Part shown: positions 1 through 7,968 of the stretch, piece after piece
Layout: every line of letters starts with the position of its first letter
How positions within the stretch are numbered: the first letter of the stretch is position 1
Source: Caldifarciminota bacterium
GTDB lineage: Bacteria > Hydrothermota > Tepidihabitantia > SM23-42
DNA length: 40,889 nucleotides
Assembly (NCBI GenBank): GCA_014859085.1
Contig: JACUUY010000009.1
Coordinates: 1-40,889 of the forward strand
Reading direction: 5' to 3'
Position numbers and translations under genes: made by a program
Notes under the pieces: generated by a model
Database searches by the model: none
What the model was told of the DNA's origin: nothing
Seen by the model: the letters and a program-made list of their open reading frames with translations, nothing else

Positions 1-54
1 ATGGCGGACAATTCACGGGACGATGTCGTGGAGAAATTCATCATCGCCCGGTGA
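1..54 (+). CDS. 3' end of an unidentified upstream gene (partial)
   Basis: The first 17 codons of the window read in frame 1 to a TGA at 52-54. The residues are charged (ending DDVVEKFIIAR) and look like the C-terminus of a protein that starts outside the window. The ATG at position 1 is probably just the window edge. The stop lies about 20 bases before the GTG of the ACT-domain gene, so the two are probably co-transcribed. The piece is too short to assign a family. Confidence 0.4.
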   Translation: MADNSRDDVVEKFIIAR

Positions 55-74
55 TGGTCCGGGGAGGAAGGGAA

Positions 75-533
75 GTGATCGAAAAGATCGAGCAGAACAT
101 GAATATTGCCAGGGTAACCGTCAACAAGGTCTTGGATCGTTACGGTGTTGCCGCGGAACTGTTCGGTGCGCTGGGTGAACATGGATTGAACATCGAGCTC
201 ATTTCGACCAGCTCGACCGGCCGCGGCCGGGCCGATATCTCGTTTGCCGTTATGCGATCGGATCTTGACCAGGTCGTGACACTGCTGGAGAAGATCAAAG
301 GTAAGTTCGGGGGCCAGGTGGTCGTCGTGGACGAGAATTGCGCTTTGATAACCATCTACGGCACGAAACTGGCGACCACGCCTGGCGTGGCGGGAAGGAT
401 ATTCAAGGCCCTATCAGAAAACGGGATAAACATTGACATGATCAGCGCTTCGCTTTCAGTGATCAGCGTTGTGATCGCAAAGGACCAGGTCACGACCGCG
501 ATTAGCGCGATCAAGAAGGAATTTCCGGCATGA
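75..533 (+). CDS. Tandem ACT-domain regulatory protein (aspartokinase C-terminal type)
   Basis: A protein of about 152 residues made only of two ACT modules. The first covers roughly residues 10-75 (NIARVTVNKV...GVAAELFGALGEHGLNIELIS), the second roughly 80-150 (CALITIYGTKL...GVAGRIFKALSENGININ-like). This pair resembles the C-terminal regulatory region of aspartate kinases, but no kinase domain is attached. ACT pairs bind amino acids such as lysine or threonine, so a role as a separate regulatory subunit or amino-acid sensor is inferred. I chose GTG 75 because a GGGGAGGAAGG ribosome-binding sequence lies 5-6 bases upstream; an in-frame GTG at 51 has no such site. The alternative is the 3' piece of a broken aspartokinase, which the good ribosome-binding site argues against. 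Confidence 0.75.
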   Translation: MIEKIEQNMNIARVTVNKVLDRYGVAAELFGALGEHGLNIELISTSSTGRGRADISFAVMRSDLDQVVTLLEKIKGKFGGQVVVVDENCALITIYGTKLATTPGVAGRIFKALSENGINIDMISASLSVISVVIAKDQVTTAISAIKKEFPA

Positions 534-585
534 AGACGGGATTGCTGCCAGGTCCACATCCTGTATTCGTTAGAAGGAGGTTGCA

Positions 586-768
586 ATGAAACAGATAAAG
601 TATCTCGCGCTTGCCGTGGCCCTTATCACGATAATCCTCGGCGTCGTTTCCCGGGTTCTGATGCCCGGGAATGTTTTGTTCGGCCTCGGCGGCCTGACTT
701 ACCTAAGGCTGACCGTGGTCATGCTGCTCTTCGCGCTGACCTTCCATTTTCTCTTCAGCGAGCGTTGA
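586..768 (+). CDS. Small two-helix membrane protein
   Basis: A 60-residue protein with two hydrophobic segments, about residues 5-25 (YLALAVALITIILGVVSRVL) and 36-57 (TYLRLTVVMLLFALTFHFLF). A textbook AGAAGGAGG ribosome-binding site sits 6 bases before the ATG, which makes this a credible gene despite its size. It probably lies in the cytoplasmic membrane with a short glycine-rich link between the helices. The family is not recognised and no function can be given. It follows the ACT gene by 52 bases and converges on the membrane-protein gene at 811-1113. Confidence 0.7.
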   Translation: MKQIKYLALAVALITIILGVVSRVLMPGNVLFGLGGLTYLRLTVVMLLFALTFHFLFSER

Positions 769-810
769 CCGGGCAAGCGGCGGACCGCGGCGCCGTGATA
801 ACAAGAGGGT

Positions 811-1113
811 TCAGCTCGCTGGTTTCAGCCCGCGCGTGTTCTCCTCGATCGCGAGAATGACCATTATCAGTTCGGCACCGGCAAGAATGCTGACGAACCA
901 GATGAGGCCGATGATCAGGACGTAGAAGGCGATGCCGACCGCGCCGAACGGACCAAAAGCACCCATGCCGCCGTAGCGGCTCCCGAATTGTGCGAGCGCC
1001 GCCCCGCCCACCAGCAGGGCAATGAAACCGATCGCGGTCAGGGCCGCGATGGCCCAGGCGATCACTTTCAGGATCACCGATACCGTTCTCAAGGTCTTGA
1101 ATTTCTTCTCCAC
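811..1113 (-). CDS. Hypothetical membrane protein, DUF4282-like size and topology
   Basis: A 100-residue protein starting with GTG (GGAGGAAC ribosome-binding site directly upstream). A lysine-rich N-terminus is followed by two hydrophobic stretches, about residues 12-40 and 58-88, separated by a Gly/Phe-rich loop. It ends in a charged tail (AIEENTRGLKPAS). The layout of two helices with a glycine-rich linker and a short cytosolic tail resembles small DUF4282-type membrane proteins, but no diagnostic motif is visible, so this is only a resemblance. It has its own strong promoter inside the 3' end of mfd and would be transcribed separately from it. Confidence 0.6.
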   Translation of the reverse strand: MEKKFKTLRTVSVILKVIAWAIAALTAIGFIALLVGGAALAQFGSRYGGMGAFGPFGAVGIAFYVLIIGLIWFVSILAGAELIMVILAIEENTRGLKPAS

Positions 1114-1130
1114 CGTTCCTCCTTTTGGGG

Positions 1131-1158
1131 ATTATAATCCCGGTTCATGCAAAGTCAA
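1131..1158 (-). promoter_or_regulatory. Sigma-70-type promoter for the 811-1113 gene
   Basis: Read on the minus strand, TTGACT (1153-1158) is followed after 16 bases by TATAAT (1131-1136). The transcript would start about 10-15 bases before the GGAGG of the 100-residue membrane protein. The -35 box overlaps the stop codon of mfd. The match is near consensus, but transcription is not demonstrated. Confidence 0.65.
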
Positions 1159-3986
1159 CCGGCCGCAGCGGTGTGGATCACCCTGCCCGCGCGGTAGAAG
1201 ATGAACTGCCCGGCCTTGCGCACGACCTGGGACGCGCCGAGCGCCCTGGCTTTGACTCTGACGCTGGCGAGCAGGAACAGATCATCCACTTCCTTCGGGT
1301 ACCTTCCGAAACGGTCAACGATCTCGTTCTTGACCGAATCCAACTCCGGTTTTGATTCGATCTCCATGAGCCTCTTGTAGAGTGCCGTTCTTTCGTATGT
1401 GCTGGCAATGTACTGAGCGGGGAAATAGGCGTCGAGTCTGAGGTCAAGAACCGGCTCCTGGACCACGGGTTTCCCCTGCAATTCACTCACCGATTCACTG
1501 AGCAGGCGTATGTAATGATGGAAGCCGATCGAGTGCACGTGCCCGGATTGCTCCTTGCCGAGGAGATTGCCGATGCCCCTGATCTCCATGTCCCTCAGTG
1601 CAAGGCGGAAACCAGACCCCAGTGACGCGTAGGAGACAAGAGCGCCCAATCTCTTCCTGGCCTCCTCGGTCATTTTCTCCGGCGACGGCGTGATGAAATA
1701 AGCATACGCCTGCAGCCCGCTCCGGCCAACACGGCCCCGCAGTTGATGCAGGTCGGACAGCCCAAACCGGTGAGCCTGATCGACGATGATCGTATTGACC
1801 CGCGGGATATCGATCCCTGACTCGACGATCGCGGTCGAGAGCAGCATGTCGTATTCACCGTTCAGGAACTGGATCATTCGCCGGGCATTGACATCCTCGC
1901 GCATTCTTCCGTGCAGAACGCATATCCTCAGGTCCGGCAGCATCTTCAGCAGCCTGTTTCGAAGGCTCTCGATCGTCTGGATCCGGTTGTGCACGAAGAA
2001 GACCTGGCCGCCCCGCTCGATTTCGCGGAGGATGATATCCTCGATCCTTTCTTCATCAAAGTGGATGATCGAGGTCATGATTTCTTTCCGGCCGACCGGC
2101 GGGGTATAGATATTCGATACGTTCTTCAACCCGGTGAGCGCCATGTACAAGGTGCGGGGGACCGGTGTCGCCGACAGGTAGATCACATCGATGCCCGGTT
2201 TCATCTTCTTTATCTTCTCTTTCTGGGCGACGCCGAACCGCTGTTCCTCATCGACGACCAGCAGCCCGAGGTCATGGAACTGGACGTCCGGCTGCAGCAG
2301 CCGGTGCGTGCCGATGACGATATCGACCCTGCCGGCTGCAATGCCCTCGAGTATTTTCTTTATATCATCCCAGTGTCGGAACCGCGAGACCATTTCAATC
2401 GATACCGGGAAGGGGTCGAGCCGCTTCTTGAAAGTGTTGTAATGCTGGAACGCGAGGAGGGTCGTCGGGCAGAGGACCATTGTCTGCTTGCCATCGAGCG
2501 CCGCCTTGAACGAAACGCGCAGGGCGATCTCGGTTTTGCCGTATCCGACATCACCGCAGATTAACCTTTCCGCCGGTGCCGGTGATTCCATGTCACGCTT
2601 GACATCATTTATCGCCGCCAACTGATCCTCGGTTTCTTCAAAGGGAAAGGTCGCCTCCAGCGTCTTCATTTCCGCCGTCTCGGGTGAGAACGCAAATCCC
2701 TGCTCTTGCATGCGCCGGGCATAGAGCTTGAGCAATTCAAGGGCAAAGCGCTCGGTCGCTTTTTTCACCCGCTGCTTGGTCCGCAGCCATAGCTCGCTGC
2801 CGAGTCTGGAGAGGCGCGGTTCCATTCCGCCGGTGGCGACGAACCGTTCGAGCAGGTTCATGCGTTCGATCGGCAGAAACAACTTATCTTTGCCGGCGTA
2901 GGCTATTTCCAAGCACTCTACCTTCTTGTGCCCCAGGTCGACGAAGGTCAGTCGCTTGTATTGGCCGATGCCGTAGTCGCTGTGCACGACGTAGTCATTG
3001 TCCTGAAAACCCGTCAGATCGTCGACAAAGGGTCCTTTGTATGCTGCCGCTTGTTGTTTAACCTTGCCGAATATCTCCCGCTCGGTCAGGTAGGCGATGC
3101 GCCGGTCTTCGTCGACGAATCCCTGTTCCAGCGGTAAATGGTGGATCTCGATCTCACCCAGCACGGATCGCAGGCGCCGGGCAATCCCCGGCGAGACGAG
3201 GAACTTGAAGCCGTAATATCGCCGGTTCATATCCTGGATCACGGCCTTGAGGTCGCCGAAATAGGGCCGGGGTGTCGTGAATCTGTACTCAATATCTCCG
3301 TGATCGCACAGGACTATCGATCTGACCGCGAGCGGCGGGTCGGATTCGGAGATGGCAATGTGTTGCTCCGTGATCCATTGCATCAACGGTTCGGGTCGAG
3401 TGTCCGGACACGCGAGTCTGATCGTGACCCGCTCGAGGCCCTCGGTTGACCTTTGCGTTTGCGTGTCGAATTTACGGATCGAGCATATCTTGTTTCCGTA
3501 GAATTCAATTCTTACGGGGAAACAAGCGTGTTCAAAGACGTCCACTATGCCGCCGCGCACGGCGTATTCATTCTCTTCTTCCACGTTGTCCTCGCGTGAA
3601 TAACCGGTCAATTCAAGCCGGGCAATGAGCCGGTCGAGGTCGATATCCTGGTGCGCCGTGACCGTGATTCTATCCACCTTGAGCATGGGCCTGGTCAGCA
3701 CTGCCGGATCCGAGATGAGTATCCTGGAAGCCGCATAATACGGGTTCTTTTCGTCGATTGCAGTGATGTCGTCGCCGATCTTCCTCAGTTCGCGCCCGTA
3801 ACGGTGCAGGTTCTCTGGTTTCGGCAGCACGACGACCGGTACGAGCCGCGCCAGTTCATGAACCATGATCGTCGCCGCTGACCCGCACAGACCGCCGACC
3901 GCGAGGGTTGATTTTCTCGACAGGGTTTCGAGCAGGCGTCCAGCGTCGAAAATACACGCGTTGTTTATGTGTGCCGGTTTATTCAA
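1155..3986 (-). CDS. mfd: Transcription-repair coupling factor Mfd (compact form)
   Basis: Mfd is an ATP-driven translocase that removes stalled RNA polymerase from damaged DNA and recruits UvrA. The 943-residue protein has a UvrB-like N-terminal part (about 1-200, with EYAVRGGIVDVFEH near 140-153). A CarD-like RNA-polymerase-interacting domain follows at about 326-384 (NDYVVHSDYGIGQY). The translocase has Walker A GDVGYGKT (478-485), DEEQ (579-582), SATP (605-608), GIDIP (724-728) and QLRGRVGRSG (748-757). The C-terminal D7 domain is present to the end. Well-studied Mfd proteins are about 1150 residues, so this one is roughly 200 shorter, with the loss in the N-terminal D2/D3 region. It is the third gene of the hisC-ptb-mfd operon, 33 bases after ptb. 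Confidence 0.95.
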   Translation of the reverse strand: MNKPAHINNACIFDAGRLLETLSRKSTLAVGGLCGSAATIMVHELARLVPVVVLPKPENLHRYGRELRKIGDDITAIDEKNPYYAASRILISDPAVLTRPMLKVDRITVTAHQDIDLDRLIARLELTGYSREDNVEEENEYAVRGGIVDVFEHACFPVRIEFYGNKICSIRKFDTQTQRSTEGLERVTIRLACPDTRPEPLMQWITEQHIAISESDPPLAVRSIVLCDHGDIEYRFTTPRPYFGDLKAVIQDMNRRYYGFKFLVSPGIARRLRSVLGEIEIHHLPLEQGFVDEDRRIAYLTEREIFGKVKQQAAAYKGPFVDDLTGFQDNDYVVHSDYGIGQYKRLTFVDLGHKKVECLEIAYAGKDKLFLPIERMNLLERFVATGGMEPRLSRLGSELWLRTKQRVKKATERFALELLKLYARRMQEQGFAFSPETAEMKTLEATFPFEETEDQLAAINDVKRDMESPAPAERLICGDVGYGKTEIALRVSFKAALDGKQTMVLCPTTLLAFQHYNTFKKRLDPFPVSIEMVSRFRHWDDIKKILEGIAAGRVDIVIGTHRLLQPDVQFHDLGLLVVDEEQRFGVAQKEKIKKMKPGIDVIYLSATPVPRTLYMALTGLKNVSNIYTPPVGRKEIMTSIIHFDEERIEDIILREIERGGQVFFVHNRIQTIESLRNRLLKMLPDLRICVLHGRMREDVNARRMIQFLNGEYDMLLSTAIVESGIDIPRVNTIIVDQAHRFGLSDLHQLRGRVGRSGLQAYAYFITPSPEKMTEEARKRLGALVSYASLGSGFRLALRDMEIRGIGNLLGKEQSGHVHSIGFHHYIRLLSESVSELQGKPVVQEPVLDLRLDAYFPAQYIASTYERTALYKRLMEIESKPELDSVKNEIVDRFGRYPKEVDDLFLLASVRVKARALGASQVVRKAGQFIFYRAGRVIHTAAAG

Positions 3987-4019
3987 GGTGTTATTCTACC
4001 GGTGACCGCGCGTACGATA

Positions 4020-4916
4020 CTACCTATGGGCTATGACAACACCCAGGGCGATCGAATTAAGTTTGGTCTGCGGATCGTCGGCACGCGAGAGCATGATTAT
4101 CGGACGCAGTGCACCGGCCACCATGCCTGCGGCCCGGGTCCGGCAGAAATACATCAATCCTTTTGCCCAGATATTGGCCGCCGAGATGTTGGGCATGAGG
4201 ATGAAATCGGCATCACCGGCAACCGTGCTGTCGATCTTCTTTGTCGAAGCCGCTTTTTTGGAAACCGCGACGTCGAATCCGAACGGCCCGTCGATCACCG
4301 CGCCGGCCAACCGCCCGGTGCGGTTCAATTCAGCGATCTTTGCCGCGTCAACGGTCTCCGGCATATCCGGGTTGATCATTTCACTTGCCGCGACCAGGGC
4401 GATCTTCGGTTGTTCGATTCCCAGCAGCCTGAGCGTGTCGATCGCATTCCGTATGATTTCGATACGGGTCTCGAGGTTGAGCCTCGGGTTCATGCCGCCG
4501 TCAGACATGAAGAGCAGTTTGTGGTAGCCGGGGATCTCGAGTGCGGCGATGTGACTGAGGATCGTCTCTTGCCTCAGTCCGGTTTCCCGGTGCATGACCC
4601 CTTTGAGAAACGCCGAGGTGGAGAGCATGCCTTTCATCAGGAAGTCGCCCTGTTCTTTTACCAGGGCGATCGCTTTAATTATCGCCTGGTTCTCCTCGGG
4701 TTCATGATGTATTTCGCACGGCGTGGTATCAAGGCCGACTTTTTTTGCAATCCCGGCGATACCATGCTTATCGCCGACAAGGACCGGCGTGATCAACCCG
4801 AGATCCTGGGCAAGCTTGATGCCTTCCAGCGCCGCTTCATCCTCGGCTTTTACCACAACACATCTTCTGCTGCCTCTTGCCCGCGCTAATCGGATAAGGG
4901 CTTCAAATGATTTCAT
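4020..4916 (-). CDS. ptb: Phosphate butyryltransferase / phosphate acyltransferase
   Basis: A 298-residue member of the PTA/PTB family, which converts an acyl-CoA plus phosphate into acyl phosphate plus CoA. Butyryl-CoA, isobutyryl-CoA or branched acyl-CoA are likely substrates. The length (about 300) fits Ptb rather than the longer Pta. The family pattern is visible as an N-terminal VVVKAEDEAALEGI segment, the central SDGGMNPRLNLETRIEIIRNA region and the C-terminal PNISAANIWAKGLMYF region, close to the phosphotransacetylase PNLxxGN segment. Its ATG directly follows the hisC stop (TAAATG). No butyrate kinase gene is adjacent, so the partner must be elsewhere or the enzyme works in another context. 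Chain-length preference cannot be read from the sequence. Confidence 0.85.
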   Translation of the reverse strand: MKSFEALIRLARARGSRRCVVVKAEDEAALEGIKLAQDLGLITPVLVGDKHGIAGIAKKVGLDTTPCEIHHEPEENQAIIKAIALVKEQGDFLMKGMLSTSAFLKGVMHRETGLRQETILSHIAALEIPGYHKLLFMSDGGMNPRLNLETRIEIIRNAIDTLRLLGIEQPKIALVAASEMINPDMPETVDAAKIAELNRTGRLAGAVIDGPFGFDVAVSKKAASTKKIDSTVAGDADFILMPNISAANIWAKGLMYFCRTRAAGMVAGALRPIIMLSRADDPQTKLNSIALGVVIAHR

Positions 4917-6002
4917 TTATATTATTGCCTGCAGGGTTCTTACGAGGGCCTCGTTTTGCTCGCGCGTGCCGATCGTGATCCTCAGGGATGTCGGCAGCCC
5001 GTACTCGTAGACCGTTCTCGTTATGATCCCTCTTCTTTGAACGGCTTCGAAGATCTTTTTGGCATCGTGTTTGAAATCGACAAGGATGAAATTGCCGTAG
5101 GAAGGGGTGTGACTGAGACCGAGGCGCTGGAACTCGCCGTACAGGAATGCCTTGCCGGCATCATTGTTCTCCAGACTCAATCTGACGAACTGCTCATCAT
5201 CGAGCGCAGCACCGGCCGCGATCTGCCCGATGCGGTTGACATTGAAGGGCAACCTAACCTTCATCATTGCGCCGATGATCTCCTCACTGCCGAATCCATA
5301 GCCGACGCGCAACCCCGCAAGGCCATAGATCTTGGAGAAGGTGTGGAGGACGATGATGTTGGCGTGTGTCTTCAGGTAATCCATGCCCCTGGGGTAGCTT
5401 CGGTCCTCAATGTACTCGCAATACGCTTCGTCGAGTACCAGGATGACGCTCGGCGGCACGGCTTTGATGAAGTGGTCCATCTTCGCTTTTTCGATTATCG
5501 TGCCCGTGGGATTTATGGGGTTGTCCACGATTATGATCTTGGTTTTCGTGTTGATCGCCTTGATCATCGTGTCGATGTCATGACATTGATCTTTCAGGGG
5601 TACGGCAACTCGCTCACCGCCGAAGATCTGACAGGCGATCCTGTACATTATGAACGATGGTTCGCTCATTATGACCTGGTCGCCGGGATTCACATAGGCT
5701 TTGAAGATCAACTCGATCAGTTCGACCGAACCGCTGCCCACGATCGTGTTGTCCATCGGGATGGAGAATTTTTCACTCAAGCGTTGTTTCAGATAGTAAC
5801 AATTGTCATCCGGGTAGAGGTGGGAATCAGCGATCTTCTCGCTCATCGACTTGATGGCCATGGGCGATGCGCCCAGAGGGTTCTCGTTCGACGCGAGCTT
5901 CATGACTTCGCCGGTCAGCCCCAGTTCTTTTATCACTTCTTCGATCGGTTTCCCCGGTTTGTAGGGCTTGATGTCATTGACGAAATGCCTCAGTTCGATC
6001 AC
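4917..6002 (-). CDS. hisC: Histidinol-phosphate aminotransferase
   Basis: A 361-residue fold-type I PLP aminotransferase. The usual HisC features are present: KLASNENPLG at 35-44, DNPINPTG at 160-167, DEAYCEY at 191-197, the PLP lysine K224 in HTFSKIYGLAGLRVGY, and a C-terminal arginine region (GLPTSLRITIGTREQN). HisC converts imidazole-acetol phosphate to histidinol phosphate; related enzymes act on aromatic amino acids. No other his gene is nearby, so an aromatic aminotransferase role is possible. The start is GTG, with GGAGG four bases upstream. It is the first gene of the minus-strand operon. Confidence 0.85.
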   Translation of the reverse strand: MIELRHFVNDIKPYKPGKPIEEVIKELGLTGEVMKLASNENPLGASPMAIKSMSEKIADSHLYPDDNCYYLKQRLSEKFSIPMDNTIVGSGSVELIELIFKAYVNPGDQVIMSEPSFIMYRIACQIFGGERVAVPLKDQCHDIDTMIKAINTKTKIIIVDNPINPTGTIIEKAKMDHFIKAVPPSVILVLDEAYCEYIEDRSYPRGMDYLKTHANIIVLHTFSKIYGLAGLRVGYGFGSEEIIGAMMKVRLPFNVNRIGQIAAGAALDDEQFVRLSLENNDAGKAFLYGEFQRLGLSHTPSYGNFILVDFKHDAKKIFEAVQRRGIITRTVYEYGLPTSLRITIGTREQNEALVRTLQAII

Positions 6003-6017
6003 ATTACCTCCAGTTCT

Positions 6018-6045
6018 ATTATATCCATTCCGTCCGCAAATTCAA
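6018..6045 (-). promoter_or_regulatory. Probable promoter of the hisC-ptb-mfd operon
   Basis: On the minus strand TTGAAT (6040-6045) is followed after 16 bases by TATAAT (6018-6023). A GGAGGTAAT ribosome-binding site and the GTG of hisC follow directly. The -10 matches consensus and the -35 matches 4 of 6. Confidence 0.55.
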
Positions 6046-6087
6046 GGGAGCGGTACGTGGTTCCGCAGGAATATGAGTCCGGCGCTA

Positions 6088-6116
6088 TTGACGAGCGCGT
6101 GCGAAATGGCTATAGT
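6088..6116 (+). promoter_or_regulatory. Promoter at the start of the TonB-domain lipoprotein gene, possibly leaderless
   Basis: TTGACG (6088-6093), a 17-base spacer, then TATAGT (6111-6116). The expected transcription start is about 6122-6124, which coincides with the GTG start codon at 6122. No ribosome-binding sequence precedes that codon, so a leaderless or almost leaderless transcript is plausible. Confidence 0.5.
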
Positions 6117-6121
6117 TCTCG

Positions 6122-6847
6122 GTGAGATGTACCGTCGGCGTTACGCTGTGTGTGTTGTTCCTGTCCTGTTCGGTCAAGCGTGACATGGTCGTCCCGGTCC
6201 TGCTCGACTACCAGCTGGACTACCCGGAAGAGGCGCGGCGGCAGGGCATGGAGGGCACGGTTCATGTGCGGGCGCTGGTGAACCGCAGCGGCAGGGTCGA
6301 AGAAGCCGCGATAGCAGGGTCGTCAGGTAATTACGTGCTGGATTCGGCGGCTTTGCGTACGGCTAGAACCTTCAAATTCTCACCCGCGATGAGGGACGAG
6401 AAAACGATACAGGCATGGGTATTGGTACCGGTTGAGTTCAAGTTCCGGGACATCGATCGCGCCGAATGGTTTTTCCAGGTCGAGAAATTGCATCGCAAAA
6501 TCGACCGGGATCATGACGCGAGCGCGGTCGCACAATTATACGAGTTGTACCGGCAGATGATCTTCGCTCCGTCGGACGCAACGGACCTGGAATCCAACCG
6601 TTTCATCAAAGAGGTCGTGGTCGAGCGGGCACGGGTCGTCTGGGACGGCTACTGGTCTGTATACCCGGCGCGGGTCGTGCTCTTCATCGATATCGTGAAC
6701 CGCTACCCTGATTCATTCACGGCCCTCGTGGCGCGCAGCGATCTCGCCCGTTTTTTGGAACAGGAAGGGATCAAGATGCGCCATAGTCTCGGCGTGGCCC
6801 GGGCGGATACGCTGGTCAGCCGGATTCAAGAAGCGATACGTTACTAA
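6122..6847 (+). CDS. Lipoprotein with a TonB-type C-terminal domain
   Basis: A 241-residue protein. Residues 1-16 form a short lipoprotein signal ending in the lipobox LFLSC, so the mature protein would be lipidated at Cys16. A TonB C-terminal-like domain follows at about 25-108 (YPEEARRQGMEGTVHVRALVNRSGRV...AALRTARTFKFSPA). The remainder is mostly helical, charged and unassigned. TonB C-terminal domains normally follow an N-terminal membrane anchor and a proline-rich linker and contact outer-membrane transporters. Here the domain is N-terminal and the linker is missing, so energy transduction is unlikely and an envelope or protein-binding role is inferred. GTG 6122 is the first possible start after an in-frame TAG at 6113. 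ATG 6184 would remove the lipobox. Confidence 0.7.
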   Translation: MRCTVGVTLCVLFLSCSVKRDMVVPVLLDYQLDYPEEARRQGMEGTVHVRALVNRSGRVEEAAIAGSSGNYVLDSAALRTARTFKFSPAMRDEKTIQAWVLVPVEFKFRDIDRAEWFFQVEKLHRKIDRDHDASAVAQLYELYRQMIFAPSDATDLESNRFIKEVVVERARVVWDGYWSVYPARVVLFIDIVNRYPDSFTALVARSDLARFLEQEGIKMRHSLGVARADTLVSRIQEAIRY

Positions 6848-6867
6848 CATAGGGGCGGAGCAGAATA

Positions 6868-7968
6868 ATGGCAAAAATATTGATGTTCAGTCAAGATCTG
6901 GAGCTCGTCGAGAACATAACCAGATCGCTTAAGAATGAAGGACATTCAGTATCCTGGTGCAGCAAGCCGGCCGAGATCGAACCTGTGGCCCGAGACGGTG
7001 AACACGATCTTGCGTTCATTGACGTGCACACGCGCGACGTGCAGCACGACAAGATCGCCGAAGTGATCCGGTACGTCATGCCGGACGCGGAGATCGTCCT
7101 GATCACGAGCTATGCCTTTCCGTATGTGACAAAACGCGATATGGACAACGTGACTTCCTTCCTGGTCCAGCCGCTGACCGACGAGAAAATAAAGAACGTG
7201 GTCAACCGGGCGCTGCGGCAGGTCAGGATCGCCCGCGAGAACAGGCGCCTGTTGTCGAACGTCACCACGGCGAAGAAACAATGGGAAGCGACCGTTGATG
7301 CGATCGACGATCCGATCTTTCTGACCGATTTTGAGTACAACATACTGCGGGCGAACCTGATGACTTACCGGCGCCTGGGCAAGGGCATTGACAAGGTCCT
7401 TGGCGGCAAATGCTACGAGGTCTTCCACTGCGCTAAGCGTCCCCCGGCCAACTGCCCGGGCAAGCGGGTAATGGACAGCGCTAAAATGGCCGGTGATGTC
7501 ATTCAGTTCGACGGGCTCGGTGAAAGACTCGCCTGCGACGTGTATCCCCAGGTCTTTGCCGGCGGCGGGCTTGTTCATCACCTGCACGCGCCGGCCATCA
7601 GTTACGAGACACAGACTGAATTAATGACCACCTACGAGCGGGTTTTTGATGAGTCCCTCGTGCCGATGCTTCTGATCGACATCGAAGATTACAAGATCAT
7701 CGATGCGAACCGCCGGGCCCTCGAGTTCTTCGCGCGCGAGCCCGGAATGATATTCAATGTCTCCTTGTCGAGTCTTTTCGTTCCGTTGTTGTCCGGTCAG
7801 GCGATAAGCAGCTTGATGGAGAAGTTCCGGGACCAGGGTGGTGGCTTCCGTTCCCGCGTCGTCGATGGACACGGTAAGGAGAAAAACGTGCACATCATCG
7901 CCAATATCGTGAATGTGCGGAACCTGCGGCTTGGAGCGGTCCTGGTGATACCAGACCAATTGCTGTAG
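6868..7968 (+). CDS. Response-regulator-like receiver protein with two PAS domains
   Basis: A 366-residue cytosolic protein. A receiver-like domain covers about 1-118 with the phospho-acceptor candidate D52 (AFIDV). The usual acidic pair after the first strand is replaced by FSQDLE, and the conserved lysine of the KP motif is glutamine (Q101, VQPL), so phosphotransfer is doubtful. A first PAS domain (about 130-245) has a Cys-rich turn HCAKRPPANCPGK, as in several PAS sensors. A second PAS domain (about 250-365) begins YERVFDESLVPMLLIDIEDYKIIDANRRAL. There is no kinase, DNA-binding or GGDEF output domain, so it likely works through protein contacts. A GGGGCGGAG ribosome-binding sequence precedes the ATG. 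Its stop abuts the ATG of the next gene. Confidence 0.75.
   Translation: MAKILMFSQDLELVENITRSLKNEGHSVSWCSKPAEIEPVARDGEHDLAFIDVHTRDVQHDKIAEVIRYVMPDAEIVLITSYAFPYVTKRDMDNVTSFLVQPLTDEKIKNVVNRALRQVRIARENRRLLSNVTTAKKQWEATVDAIDDPIFLTDFEYNILRANLMTYRRLGKGIDKVLGGKCYEVFHCAKRPPANCPGKRVMDSAKMAGDVIQFDGLGERLACDVYPQVFAGGGLVHHLHAPAISYETQTELMTTYERVFDESLVPMLLIDIEDYKIIDANRRALEFFAREPGMIFNVSLSSLFVPLLSGQAISSLMEKFRDQGGGFRSRVVDGHGKEKNVHIIANIVNVRNLRLGAVLVIPDQLL

Noticed and set aside
769-810. Bidirectional terminator between the two small membrane-protein genes
   Set aside because: The GC-rich stretch GGCGGACCGCGGCGCCG has only short self-complementary parts and no T-run on either strand.
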